Shown in pieces: positions 23,048 to 34,916 of a stretch of DNA of 64,000 bases. The DNA is taken from the NCBI RefSeq assembly GCF_029784135.1, contig NC_073744.1:17765441-17829440 (forward strand). The letters run 5' to 3'. How positions within the stretch are numbered: the stretch's first letter is position 1; every line of letters starts with the position of its first letter. This DNA is from Toxorhynchites rutilus septentrionalis (lineage: Eukaryota; Arthropoda; Insecta; Diptera; Culicidae). The position numbers were made by a program, and so were the translations under genes. The notes below the pieces were generated by a model. That model made no database searches, was not told the origin of the DNA, and saw only the letters and a program-made list of their open reading frames with translations.

Positions 23048-23529
23048 AAATATGAAAAAAAAAACTTTTCTCTAAGCTGTAGAGTAGTGCGGGGCAAAGG
23101 TGCCCATTAGCCTTTTTGAAGCAAAGGAGCATAAAATTTCGGCAACAGTGTATTTGTTTGATACATTATTACACCAGCAGCTCATACATATAAACATGAT
23201 GCATTTCATGAAAGTGGTAAAAAGTTATGAGGTAAACAGAGTTTTGCGATGTTTAAATCTATTTTTTTCAGTTTTGAAGATGATGATTAACTTACCTAAA
23301 ATAAATGGAAAGTTCGAAACTACACTGTCAAGGAAACCTTCATTCTATTGTAGATGATAGTGTGTATTCGTTTTTGTGAAAAAGTTCAAGAGCTTTTTTT
23401 TAAAAAATTCGATAAGTTCAAAAATTGCTTGTGGGGCAAAGGTGCGCAGTGGCTGTGGGGAAAAAGTTCGCACCAAAGTTTTGCTCTGAAAAATAATTAT
23501 AAAATGTTTTCAACCAAATTTTTAACGGG

Positions 23530-24055
23530 ACCCACAAGAAGAAAACTGGTTTGAAGAAATGGACTCCAGAAATGCTCAAATGGCCTGACAGAGACTGCGG
23601 AAGGGAGTCTCGAAGCGTCGGATTGCGGCAGACCTCGATATTTCTGAATCAGTTCTGAGGAAGAGGCTCATATCAGTGAGTGATTTATGATTTGAATCTA
23701 CTTTTATTGGCATTTCTACTTCTGCTGGTATGTGCCAGCGAGCACCCAGGGCGGTTCAGACAAGTATTTACGAGTGAGCAGTTTGAGGATCTGGCGGACC
23801 ACTGTAGAGTACTGGACAAAGCTTCCTATGGTATGACTCTCTAAGCTTTACGTCGTCTGACGTTTGATTTTGCGGAAGCCAGCAACCTTTAACACGAATT
23901 CAATCAAGTTGCAAAACTGGCAGGAAGAGATTGGGATTCTAGCTTCATGAGGAACCATCGTCTGTCTCTTCGAACCCCACAACAGCGCAACGGAGCACCA
24001 GCGCTCCAAGGCAAAGCATCGGAATCCTCAGAACCGAAACCAAGATAAGGAAGAA
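23530..24055 (+). pseudogene. pogo/Tigger-like transposase, DNA-binding half
   Basis: Read across frames, the sequence gives RKTGLKKWTPEMLK, then LRKGVSKRRIAADLDISESV (pipsqueak-type helix-turn-helix), then FTSEQFEDLADHCRVLDKAS, LTFDFAEASN, LAGRDWDSSFMRNHRLSLRT (CENP-B-type DNA-binding domain). This order is characteristic of pogo/Tigger transposases and of jerky/CENP-B proteins derived from them. Several stops and shifts break it, and a GTGAG...CAG segment between the two domains may be an intron or decay. The DDE catalytic domain is absent. Confidence 0.7.
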
Positions 24056-24394
24056 AAACAAACAATTGCTTTAAAATAATTCAAAATGAATTTCAAATGA
24101 AAAATGGTTTTATTTTCACCATGCATTCAATTCAATAACGGTTATGTTTCGTTTACGTTTATATTTTCACAAAGAACTTCAAATAAATATAGCTTTTTTT
24201 TAAACTTGATCTATATTAATAAAAATGATTTGGTGTCCATTCCTCACGATTTAACTCAAGAACGAAGCTACGGATCTAAACAGTCAGTATCAGGATTGAT
24301 GCATTTTAGTCTGCATCAGGTTTATATGTCAAAAAAGAAATTATATACCGCGAATATAGATTATGTATTATTATTACAGAAATAATTAATCTTG

Positions 24395-24460
24395 AGTGTT
24401 CGAAATGATTTATATCAATATATCAATTATGGGTGGGACGAAGTTCGCAGGGTCAGCTAG
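24395..24460 (+). repeat. Helitron-type 3' tail fragment
   Basis: GGGTGGGACGAAGTTCGCAG then GGTCAGCTAG followed by T matches the 3' ends at 11513 (inverted) and 61890. Confidence 0.55.
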
Positions 24461-24935
24461 TTTGTTAAAAAAAAAAGAATTCTGTTTCAAATGTTGGACT
24501 TTCTCAGATATCTCATATTGTCAGTCTCCTCCCTCCCAAAAATTTCCACGTGGTATTTTCGACCATAACACCCACTCATCTCCACCCATAAAACATCATA
24601 CAGCACCCCTCTCCTCCCCACTGGATGATGCCTACACACTCTGGTAATGATAGGGCATTTATTTTTGTTACAAGTCACATCAGAAGAACAATTCAATAAG
24701 TGCGCAGTTTTGTCCCGTACGGTGCGCACCTTTTCCCCCACTATGGGGCAAAAGTACGCATTTGTTATTCTGTATTACTAACTACAAACAGAACTCGAGA
24801 AATTCTTTTACTACGTTTCGAAGCTAATATATATATAGTTACAATTTGGTAAGCGAATTGAATTTTATTTGCTTTTATTTCAAGAGTTATTGGACGAAAA
24901 GAGTTAGGTGCGCACTTTTGCCCCGCACTACTCTA

Positions 24936-24972
24936 TATAATCGAGTCTTTATATAATAGAGGTCCGGCCTGT
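24936..24972. repeat. MITE right-end fragment (14130-14915 family)
   Basis: TATATAATCGAGTCTTTATA ... GGTCCGGCCTGT matches the right end of the MITE at 14130-14915; the rest is cut away by the pogo-type element. Confidence 0.65.
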
Positions 24973-24974
24973 CT

Positions 24975-25110
24975 ATCGATCCTCGGTTTTTTTGATGTTC
25001 TATTTTTTCAGTTCACGGTTTTTCGATTGTTGGTTTTTTGATTTTCAATTTTTCGATTTTCGGTTTTTCGATTTTTGGTTTTTCGGTTTTCGGTTCTTCG
25101 TTTTTCGTTT
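24975..25110 (+). repeat. T-rich TTTTCG array, third block
   Basis: Same unit and orientation as the 12770 and 19470 blocks; it ends near 25110 where low-copy sequence starts. Confidence 0.8.
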
Positions 25111-27249
25111 CCAAATCCCTCTGCTACCTTTTTTCATTCGCGAATGAACACTCAACTAGTAGCGGTTTTTAATCGTCGTTTCGAATGTTTCTTTGAACCT
25201 CAAACTTCCTCAAACTGCTGCATCCACGCGGGGAGACGTGCGCTGAACAAAACGCAGCTTTGTGTAAAAAACATTTCGCATCGAAATGTGTGTGCTGCTG
25301 CTGCTGCTGTTGTTGTGTATACGAACAACGGCCATAAATAAAAATTAACTTTCGTTCCTCCCCAACCCCAACAAACAGAGAACGATTGTCGAAATCGCAC
25401 AAACGAGAATGATGGAGGCAAAGAACAACAACAACAACAGCCCCCCAAAGAGTCGTCGTGCATGACCAAGGCCAAGTCACTTTTTCGGATGTCTGGTTCG
25501 GGTTTCCTTTTGTGTGTAATGGTAACTTAAAACACGCAGCAGCAGCAGCAGCAATAGCGGCTGCATCACCAAAACTAAGGTTAGGTGAGGTTAGGGGCGG
25601 TTAATGGCATTCAGTCTCTCGCTCCCTCTCTGCCTGCCTTCGCTTGGTTTTTTGTTCCGACTGTGAATGTACACATTTTTTTCGGGCACTGAAAATGGCG
25701 ATGGAGACGACGACGACTACTGCGATGACGACCAGCAGCAACAGCACGGCCTGCTGCTGCTGCCACTGCCGCTTCGAAGTGTGTAATTTTTTTCGGTGCA
25801 TTTGTGCAATTGCGTTTTAAAATGCAGTTTTGGTACAGTTGAGTTGCGATGCAGAACACCACACACTTTGGATTCTTGGTGGGCGGGGAGGAGCGAAGGA
25901 GGAAGAAGGAGGACGGAAGCGGGTAAACCGAGTGGCCACAAATTGTATATAATTATTTTCGGCGTTCTTGGTTCTGGTTTTCGTTCGCGGTCGTCGTCAT
26001 CGTCATCGTCATCGTCATCGTCGTCGACTGCGGGTAATAACAGCCCAACAAAGATTCTGTTGAGAATGCACCGTGCAGACCGACAGACGGATGTACGTGT
26101 CGGGTAAAGACATTGTACTGAGGGGGAATTTTTGTGGGTTTACGTTTGTACTTCATGAAAACCTAGACTTCAACATTATTGCAAACATATCTACGAGTTC
26201 TTTTTTTGGCACGGAAATCGTATTGTAACCCTCCGATGGCGTTGTAAACATCGTTGCTGATAAGCCGAACTAAAATATACAAATGGGGAATCAAAATTAT
26301 CAGCACTGCAACAGCTGAAAATCGTACGAAACGAGTGCAACTCTCCTGCGACCAGATAAGTTAGAAATGATAGCTGAAGTGCAACGCAAACAATATTTTT
26401 TTTATAACGCTTTCGAGCGGAATTAGTTTTTCGTTATCAACTGATGTGCAAAATAAGAACAAGAGCAAAATAAAACATGGTTCATTTAAGTTTGCTTTGA
26501 AGAGTCCCACAACGAATAACTGTCAAAATAAAAATCACCAAGCGACTGATGAATGAAGAGTGAGGTGTTTAACACAATCATCGTGATGCATTTGACAGTT
26601 TTTGTTGTTCATTTTGGCTCGGAACAAACGACATGCGCTACGTTCGTTTCGGTGACCATTTTCAGTTTTTTTTTGTGTTTTACACAAATTCGTTAGTTTG
26701 AGAGAAAGGTAGAGGCGAGTGGTAGCGGGTAGATAACTGTGCAGTTCGCACTGTCATAACAATGCAAACGATGATGATCATGACGATGCTGATGATGGTG
26801 ATGAAATTTGTGGGTGACGCAGGAGAAAACAGCTTTCGTGGTCCAAAAGTAGCAAAGCAAAAAAAAATCTGGCATTGGTTAGCATCAGATGGGGTTATGA
26901 AATTTACACTTTTATTTGTTTGATTTGAAGTTTTGCAACTGTCGAGAACCTAGTTTGTGTGTCGGTGGTGCAGATAACGGGAGTGTGACGCTGCGATGAG
27001 TTTGTACTTGTCGCTGGTAAACATATGCACTGCCTGATGGCGGAGTTCTGTTTGGATATGTGGCACTGTGTACGCAGCTGTTACAGGCTGCCACTGACTT
27101 GATGGGATCTGGAATGTTTCGTGGAGTGTAACTGAGTTGAGTACAATTGTCTGTTTTTGGATTCAAAATTATAGAACTGAAAGGAACAGATTCCAGCCTT
27201 GTGTGTGAACTGTCTCTCCGCTGATTCCGATGAAATGTTCCGTTATGAT
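25111..27249. other. Low-copy DNA rich in trinucleotide and hexanucleotide repeats
   Basis: Contains CTG/TTG runs at 25294-25315, CAA/CAG runs at 25425-25441 and 25537-25553, a CAGCAG stretch at 25730-25760, and a (CGTCAT)n-type tract at 25993-26030. Its composition differs from the surrounding repeats, so it may be intron, UTR or regulatory DNA of a host gene. No exon could be defended: open frames on both strands are driven by the short repeats. Confidence 0.5.
25993..26030. repeat. (CGTCAT)n microsatellite
   Basis: Four CGTCAT-type units flanked by CGTCGT units are visible; the open frame over it gives a serine run. Confidence 0.85.
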
Positions 27250-27338
27250 AAATTAAGACTGAGGTAATTGATGTTGGTTTGTCCACTTTTTTGAATGCAC
27301 TATATTTCAGCACATCTGTGTCAAATCAGGTATTTAAA
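27250..27338 (+). repeat. Rep-K left-end fragment
   Basis: GTTGGTTTGTCCACTTTTTT ... TGTGTCAAATCAGGTATT matches 16735-16830 and is cut at 27341 by an inserted inverted-repeat element. Confidence 0.7.
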
Positions 27339-27340
27339 TA

Positions 27341-29020
27341 CAGGTCGGACTCGATTATCCGGAGTATTGATTTTTTTTTCACTCCGGATAATCGAGTCAT
27401 AAAAATAAAACGAATTTTCTCTCGGTAAACGTAATATAATTATGATTAGCACTTATTTGTTAAACGGTTTTATCCAGCTTAACCCGTTTTTATGTTTGTG
27501 ACTTTGTAACTTTGTAACTTTGTTTGTAGCGCTGTACCACATTAATAGAAATTTAACCCCTTCCTGTTGACCGTTTGATCTGAAATTTGGAACACATCTC
27601 TTTCTCTGGTGTCATCATAAAACAGCGTATTCCATGATTTTGAAAATCCAAGATGGCGGCCGCTACAAAATGGCGGATTATGTTTATATTTTCTCAAAAT
27701 CCCATCAATATGGGTATCGAATGAAAGGGCTTGACCAGTAAAACACCATTATTTATGAAAAATGTAAATCCAAGATGACCGCAGTCCCCAAATAACTAAT
27801 TACTTTTTAAATGGTTTCATTCAGCTTGACCTGTTTCTATGTATGTTTGAATGTTTGTAGGGTTGTCCCACATTAATAGAAAATTGACCCCGTTCCTGTT
27901 GACTAATTGATCTGAAATTTGGAACATACACTTAATTCTACTGTCATTATAAAACTGCGTATTCCATGATCTTGAAAAATTCAATTTGACCGTCGTTGAA
28001 TTATGTTGAGACTAAGACTCGGCCACGATTTTATTTTAGTCTCATCATTGCCCTAGATTAATGAAGGAACGGATGTGATAACTACTACTTGTCTTATTAT
28101 TTTCTAGCTTCAAGTACATTAAACCGTTTAACCGTTTAACCTAATTTTTTTTACTTCATTTATTTTCTAGTTCTTAGTAAATTATCTGTATCATTAGTAT
28201 ACTTCTCTACATTAAAACCACTCAAAAAATTATTTTTTTCAAATTTTTTTTGTTACCCAACTTTCTTCAGAATATTTTGATGATGTACTGTATTCTATTA
28301 GTCAAATTATTTCATTTGATACCAATATTAAGGGGATTGCAAAAAATACATAGTCGACCATTTTGTGACGGCGACCTTTTCGAATTTATGTTGTTCATTG
28401 TGTAGTGTATTCTCCAAATCAAGCAATTCAGCCATTTTTTTTTGCGGCGGCTAAATTGAATTTTTCAAGATCATGGAATACGCAGTTTTATAATGATAGT
28501 AGAATTGAATGTATGTTTCAAATATCAGACCAATCATTCAACAGGAACGGGGTCAATTCTCTATTAATGTGGGACAACCCTACAAACATTCAAACATACA
28601 TAGAAACAGGTTAAGCTGAATGAAACCATTTAGAACGTAATTAGTTGTTTAGGCACAGCGGCCATCTTGGAATTGGATTTTTCATTATCTGCTATGTTCT
28701 AGTAGTCGAGAACTTTCTTTTGATACCCATATTGATGTGGTTTAGAAAAAAAATAACGTGCTATCTTGTGGTGGCGGCCATTTTGGATTTACATTTTTCA
28801 TAATTAACTGTGTTCTACTATTCAAGCTCTTTCATTTGATACCCATATTGATGGGGTATGTAATCCGCCATTTTGTAGTGGCCGCCATCTTGGATTTGCA
28901 TTTTTCATAAATAACTGCATTCTACTAGTCAAGCCCTTTCATTTGATACCCATATTAGCTATTCAATATGGAATTATTATACAAATTATTTAAAATTTCC
29001 GAAAATCAAAAATAAAATAC
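27341..29020. mobile_element. Rep-D, MITE/foldback with CAGGTCGGACTCGATTATCC end
   Basis: Left end CAGGTCGGACTCGATTATCC follows a TA at 27339-27340. Internally there are long inverted arms (about 27480-28010 against 28470-28960) with Rep-C units in opposite orientation; for example GGGTTGTCCCACATTAATAG near 27862 is complemented near 28555. The right part (CCATATTAGCTATTCAATAT) matches 61623-61690, where the true right end is preserved at 61747. Here the right end seems lost. Confidence 0.7.
27600..28960. repeat. Rep-C units, about 110 bp, in inverted sets
   Basis: The unit CCATCTTGGATTTGCATTTT ... ACTAGTCAAGCCCTTTCATT ... TGATACCCATATTGATGGGG is repeated on the + strand from about 28650 to 28955 (three units) and on the - strand from about 27640 to 27790. 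Confidence 0.75.
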
Positions 29021-30294
29021 TGTTTTTGACTCAAGTGTAACTTTTGAAAAGGGATTATCGATTTTAGCAAGAGAAATCTATGATAATTTATATCTCAAAA
29101 AATATGAATCGTACCGAAATAGTGTCTTAGGAAGAGTTATAGAGTATTGATGTAAAAAATGGGAAAAATATACACTGAGAAAAAAAATAGTACTCTTTTT
29201 TTAATTACGAAAAAAAATCTTTTCAATATCTAAAACATGTATTTTTTATTTTTTTCATTTAAAATAGAAGCCATGTAGAAAATTTAAAAAATGAGTCCAA
29301 GATGGTAAAACTATTTTTGACAAACTTTGTGAAACATTGAATTCTATGAATTTTCGAAACTTCGAATTTTTGTATGTTGACAATCATTTTTTAGTTATGA
29401 ATTTTTGAAAAAAAAAGTCATTTTTGGCCAAAATGCGAAAAAAGGTATTTTTCGGACCACCCTTCAACATCAAACTATTAGTTTTTTATTTCAAAATGGT
29501 GGAGTTTCCAGAGAAGGTCGCAGAACTGATTGAGTGATGTGTCTTGCAGCTCTGACAGTACTGGACTGAAATAAAAAAAATTGATGCTTCGAGTGTCTAT
29601 TAATATTATATTTTAAAGATAAATTAGTGTGCAAACATTCACGGGACTAAATTTTTCAACTTTGTTAGCTTATTTATTTTCAACAGGTGCAATATTAGCA
29701 TTAATTTTCAATTTTCTTTTTCTCTTATTTAATTTGGATCAAGAGAATAAAGAGCTATCATCTCGCAAAACATTTTAAAGCTGAAGTCGAAATAATTTAT
29801 AACTGCCTAAATTATTAACTTAAGTCACGTCAATTTGAAACATAGTGTTTCCAAATTTAGTCACAACAAATTCAATATTTCCGCTGTTTATCGATTGATT
29901 ACATAATGATCGTATGTTTATCGCTCTCTTACGTTGTATTGGATAAAATATTTATTCTCAAATATGCTGAGAAAAATCATAATTAAATTTCGAAAGGTTC
30001 CTTTTCTTCGTCATTCGAGTAGATTACATTCAGGCGAATAGTACCCGGTAATTTATACATTCGACTGGCGTTCCTAAAAATGAAATAGAAATGAACATAC
30101 AATGAAACTTTTTTTAAGGCTGGACGCATTGAGGAGGTATTCTAGTGTAGGTGCACACATTTCGGACGTGTTTTCAAGCTCTGAACAAATTAAACAAAGA
30201 TTTTTTTTACTATACATTATTTCATTATTCGTTACTTTATCTTTTAGCAATACAACAGTAACTAAACGGGAAATAATATTCAAAATTAGAATAG

Positions 30295-30295
<1 letters not shown>
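29021..30295. other. AT-rich DNA, nothing recognised
   Basis: Low-complexity and repeat-like. No coding region, element end or RNA gene could be assigned. Confidence 0.4.

Positions 30296-30385
<90 letters not shown>
30296..30385. repeat. (AT)n microsatellite, about 45 units
   Basis: An uninterrupted alternating tract, like those at 21470 and 13616. Confidence 0.97.
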
Positions 30386-30390
<5 letters not shown>

Positions 30391-31149
30391 CTGGAGAAGG
30401 GTTGGTTTAAAAAAAGTTCTGCCATGGTGTACATGTTCCAGCTTTTCAGGAAGAAAGAAAAAGAATAGCTTCTGAATCAGTAAAGATGCCGCTATGGTAT
30501 GAATCTCAGACAAGTCGAATATTTTGACGTAGGACTACGTCTTTCATTTCTATACTGGGGTGTAAATTCAAAGTTTCGAAAACGTTAATAGCTCCTAAAC
30601 AACTGAACAAAATGGTATGATAAACACTTCATTTGAAAGACAAAAATGTCTACGCGTTATATGCCTGTTACTTTTTAATCCAAAAACTTGTTTCAATAGC
30701 CCTAAAATTGCTTTCAAAACAGGCTATTGAAATCACACCAATCGGTATATAAGCGAGTGCCGCTCAGACATCCACTCAGTTATGATTGCGCAACGATTGA
30801 GGTACGATCGCTGGAATAGATGGATGTTTCCCTAACACATACATATAATTTTCAAAACCATAGAGCCAGGGGAAATCGGCATGGCAAAATAGATGCAAGC
30901 TGCGGGTACTTTTGTACTCGCTTGCATTTCTGAAAATCGAAATGTTTCTTTATTAAATGATGATGGTCCCACCTCATTCCCCTACAAAGGTTTGAGCGGA
31001 ACGGGTTATCTTATTGATAATAATTATATTACGGTATTTATATTATTCATCAACTAACCAGTAAGCAAATTAAATTGAAATAAAAACGGACTGGTTATTT
31101 CGCAGACATAGATTACTCGAAAGAACAATGTAAGCCATTATCTGATCGT

Positions 31150-31450
31150 ATTTATTCCATGGCATGTCGAGAGAATTTCCAACCCGGGAAGACCCTAGAC
31201 CGATCGGGAATTGAACCCAATGCCTATGTCAGTATTAGCCATGAATTTACAAGGGAAATCCCGCTTTATTGGATCCTCGGCCACGGCCTACCTAATTCTA
31301 GCCGATACTTCAGGCCCATTACTTTACATATCCCAAGGCATGTCAAGAAAATTTTTAACCCGACAAAATCCTTGACCGATCAGGAATTGAACCCAATACC
31401 ATTGTCAGTATTAACCTTGAATTTACAAAGGAACTCCCGCTTCACTGGAT
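31150..31450 (-). repeat. tRNA-derived SINE-like fragments, tandem pair
   Basis: Read leftward, GGCATTGGGTTCAATTCCCG carries a B-box-like core followed by GATCGGTCTAGGGTCTTCCC and GGAAATTCTCTCGACATGCC. This is repeated in degenerate form at about 31335-31450 and again at 32067-32200. The order fits tRNA-related SINEs of Aedes-type mosquitoes. An A box is not clear in these copies. Confidence 0.5.
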
Positions 31451-32064
31451 GCCCGACAATGGTCTGTTAATCGTTTTCGAGACCAGACAGCTGAGCAAAC
31501 CTAAGCCTAATTCCAGCCGATACTTCGAGTCCTACATCCAACCTGGAGTATAAACGTATCAACCTGAAATCTACAATGAGATCCGCCATAACACAGAAAA
31601 ATCTCGTTATAATTATCTGTTGAAAAGATGAATCTACGAGTTTTCCGGTCGAGCTATCCCTAGCTTCATTCCGTTTTCCACATTGAACCCCTTAGAATGC
31701 TTTTATTTTATTCCCGAAAAACTACTTTTGCTTATGCTCGATCTCAAGTCTTTTGCAAAACAAAACCAATCAATACCATCATCATCATAGTCTTAAGATA
31801 AAATGAGTAAAAATTTAAAAAAAAGCACACAATCACACACAAGACAGTACATTATTCATTATATGAAATCATGATGATGGCCCCCTTACAAAAAGTTTGA
31901 GCTGAACGAGCTCTTGTTGATAATAATATTTATATCGAAATTTACTGTACTATACAACTAACCAGTTAGCATATTATAAAAAAACAAGAAAAAAACGGAC
32001 TGGTTATAACACAGACATAGATTCCTAATCGAAAGAACCACTTAAATCGTCACCGTGACGCATT

Positions 32065-32290
32065 TATTCCATGGCATGTCGAGAGAATTCTCAACCCGGG
32101 AAGATCCTAGACCGATCGGGAATTGAACCCAATACCTACGTCAGTATTAGCCAAGAATTTACAAAGGAATTCCCGCTTTATCAGATCCCCGGCCACGATG
32201 CTATCGTTTCCGAGTTCAAGCAGCTGAGCCTAATTCTAGCCGATACTTCAGCCTGCCTAATTCTAGCCGATACTTCAGGCCCATTACTTA
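32065..32290 (-). repeat. SINE-like fragment, third copy
   Basis: Closely matches 31155-31290 (CATGGCATGTCGAGAGAATT ... GATCGGGAATTGAACCCAAT). A short duplication of CTAATTCTAGCCGATACTTC lies at its right side. Confidence 0.55.
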
Positions 32291-33009
32291 TCCCAAGGCA
32301 TGTCAAGAATGTTTCCAACCCGAAACACAGACTTCGAAACCATGCAGCCTGTGTAAATTCGGCATAACAAATTAGATGCAAGCAGCGGGAACTTTTGTAC
32401 TCGTTTGCGTTTTGGAATGTTCCCCTAACACAGATTTCGAAAACATGGAGCCTGGGGAAATAAATAGATGCAAACTACGAGTACTTTTGTTTTCCCAATA
32501 CAGATACCGAAACCAAGAAGTTGAGAAAATCGACATTGCAGATACATTCAAGTCGGCAATACTTTTATAGCCCCCCATGCATTTTCACACTCCGGAATTC
32601 GTTTTGCTATCACGGTCTGCAGAAGCGGGCACAAATGCAACGCTTTGGCACGATTATTCAAGACTGCATTGGAAGATATCTCTTCATGTCCCCAGCTCAC
32701 TGAACTTCTACGCATACCGTTTGATGATTAGGCAAATTGTTGATATCTATTTACTGCGATAACTACTACCATAATGCATGAATTGACTTAAATTGGGATT
32801 TGTTTGCAATTGAATTCGTAAATAGTTTTATTCATTCACTAGTTTAATCAATGATTTGATGAATACACACAAAAGATAGTTCTGCACAGCGGCGATATCG
32901 TACCCAATGAGGAACATCCGATTGCTAATTGTAGAAATACAATTGATTACTAAACCAACGGCAGTCCTACGTCAACCTTGCGGTTATATCATAGGTATAA
33001 CCCATCCAT

Positions 33010-34916
33010 AGTTTTTATTTTATTTTGTTTTTGATAACGTGTCGGTTATTTGAGAAATAAAAATGCTTTTAGCACGTTTTTATAACGATTTTAATTTTTT
33101 TTATATTAAAATTCAAAAATAATAATTTTTATTGGCTTATCCGAAAGAGAGATAATATATTCAATTATAAAAACCATAATGAATTTTGGACAGTTGTTGT
33201 GCACGCGGTTGTATTTATTTCATTCATTCTACTGTCGAATATATAATACCAAATCACAAAACTATTGTACCAAACCAAAAAAAAAATCAAAAATATGAAA
33301 GTTTTGCAACACACACGTAAACACAAACACACATATCCGCGCGACACTTTGTGCAGATGGCCCGGGGGAGGCGAAGGAACGACAAACCACCCAAACTATG
33401 CCAGACGTTCCGGATCGGGCTGGGATGGAGCGAACGGCTTGGTTCGGAAAGACCTTGGAAAGTGAATTAACCGACCGATTATCGTTATTGCGGTACAGTT
33501 CTGCTCTGCTGTGCCACGCTTCCATTTTTTTCCCCGCCCCTCCCCATCACGGATCGTCGACGACAGACGGCAATACAAAATTTCGGCCTCTTGTTGTAAA
33601 ATATTTATATATGGGATAGGTGCGATCTGCGACGGCGGCAGTTGTTGCCGGAAGACGACGGCTGGTTCTGTCTGGCTGGCTGGTTGACTGATTGTTGTTC
33701 TTTTTCTCTTTTTCTGGTTTTTTTTTGTCGAGGGGGCAATTATTTCGGGTGTCCCCTTTCCTTGCTGAGGGCGAATGGTGTGATGGTTCGTGTGAGAGGG
33801 GGTGGTAATTGTTGCCTTTATTCCTCTACAACTTCGGCCAACCAAAAAAAAAAAAACAAACAACGAGAAAAAATAAAACGGATGGAGAGAATGAAAAAGT
33901 GCATTCTGGATGCAATTTTTGTGCATTTAAAAGTATGCTTGCATGCACCGAATAATGGAAAAACCAGCGATTGAAAGAGAAAGGGGTTCGCACGGGATAG
34001 AGCGAGCGACGTTTGGGGAGACCAGACGGTAATCAGCAAACACAGGCTGCCTTTTGAGGGCCATTCTTTGGCGGAGCACCAAAAAAATATTCGAGTGTAT
34101 GTTGTACCGATCGGGGTTTACTTCTTTACTTTCTTTCCTCTTTTTTTTGTGGTCTGTGATCCGCTCGGCAGTGCAATAACACAGCAAAATTACCGGTTTC
34201 GGTGCAATGATCCACAAGGACACATTGTCTGTCAGACAAACGAAAGCGACGGTGCATTTGGGGATAATTCTACCGGAAAACAACTCCAGGAAATTCACGC
34301 AACCTCAGCTTGATACCCCAAAAAAAAAGAAGGAAAAATCGATCCGAAGGATTAGTATTGTTCACAATCTGCTCTCTCCCGACAACACCCATTCAACGAT
34401 TGAAAACAGAGCCTCTAATCAAGCGTTGCAATAAAGTTTGTATTATACCCTTCGTTTCTTCTCCAAAGGTGGGGTGGCCTCTGGAAAAGCTTTATTTTCC
34501 ACCACCCAATTCCACCAACCCAACTCATCATCCGCGCGTCACCTTCATTTGCATCGATTAATGTTTTCTTTGGCCACGTTCTGCCTGCACTTTTTTTCCA
34601 GCAAAATAACAATAAACTCCGTTCCGCGTTTCTCCGCTACAAACAACAACGCGCCATGCGTCTCCATCCCGATTAATTCTGCTGAACGATGGGCAAAATA
34701 AACCCTCGCTCTATTCACGCAGTAATTTCATCCATTAAAACAAAAAAAAGAAAAGATAAGCACACAAATATGAACCGGCTTGGTATCAATCCATTCGATG
34801 TTCTTCGGAGGGGCCGTGGAACGTTACGATTAGAATCATACGACTAGAGAAAAAGCGTCCAAATATAGATCCAAAAGTGTGTCCATTGCTGGAGATCTTG
34901 TCATGGATTGATCAAA
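33010..34916. other. Low-copy DNA without a supported gene
   Basis: Composition is mixed, with GC-richer stretches near 33340-33560. Overlapping open frames on both strands (up to 176 codons leftward at 33396-33926) show no recognised domain and are rich in low-complexity Lys/Thr/Pro. A host intron or UTR is possible. Confidence 0.45.

Larger units (their letters stand above)
23082..24933 (+). mobile_element. pogo/Tigger-type DNA transposon, deleted
   Basis: Inverted ends GAGTAGTGCGGGGCAAAGGT and CTTTTGCCCCGCACTACTC (right) are flanked by TA at 23080-23081 and 24934-24935. Length is 1852 bp. It carries a decayed N-terminal transposase region (23530-24055) and, at 24395-24460, a Helitron-type 3' tail. 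It lies in a cluster of insertions inside the TTTTCG array, directly after Rep-F. Confidence 0.8.
30524..33008 (+). repeat. Rep-B copy, longest in the window, with SINE-like inserts
   Basis: The left motif GACGTAGGACTACGTC at 30526-30541 is followed by TTTCATTTCTATACTGGGGT. The right inverted motif GCAGTCCTACGTCAACC and hairpin (32983-33003, arms GGTTATATC and GGTATAACC) close it. It shares CAATAGCC...GGCTATTG inverted DNA near 30690-30730 with the copy at 59826-61165. Internal units with CTAACACAGATTTCGAAAAC occur near 30830 and 32330-32520. SINE-like segments are inserted at about 31150-31450 and 32065-32290. Confidence 0.75.

Noticed and set aside
25578..25607. GGTTAGG-type motifs suggesting telomere repeat
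   Set aside because: Only two or three irregular copies; not a tandem TTAGG array. The same applies to 16428-16443.
33396..33926. 176-codon leftward open frame
   Set aside because: No domain, low-complexity Lys/Thr/Pro content, overlapped by open frames on the other strand, no splice or promoter context.
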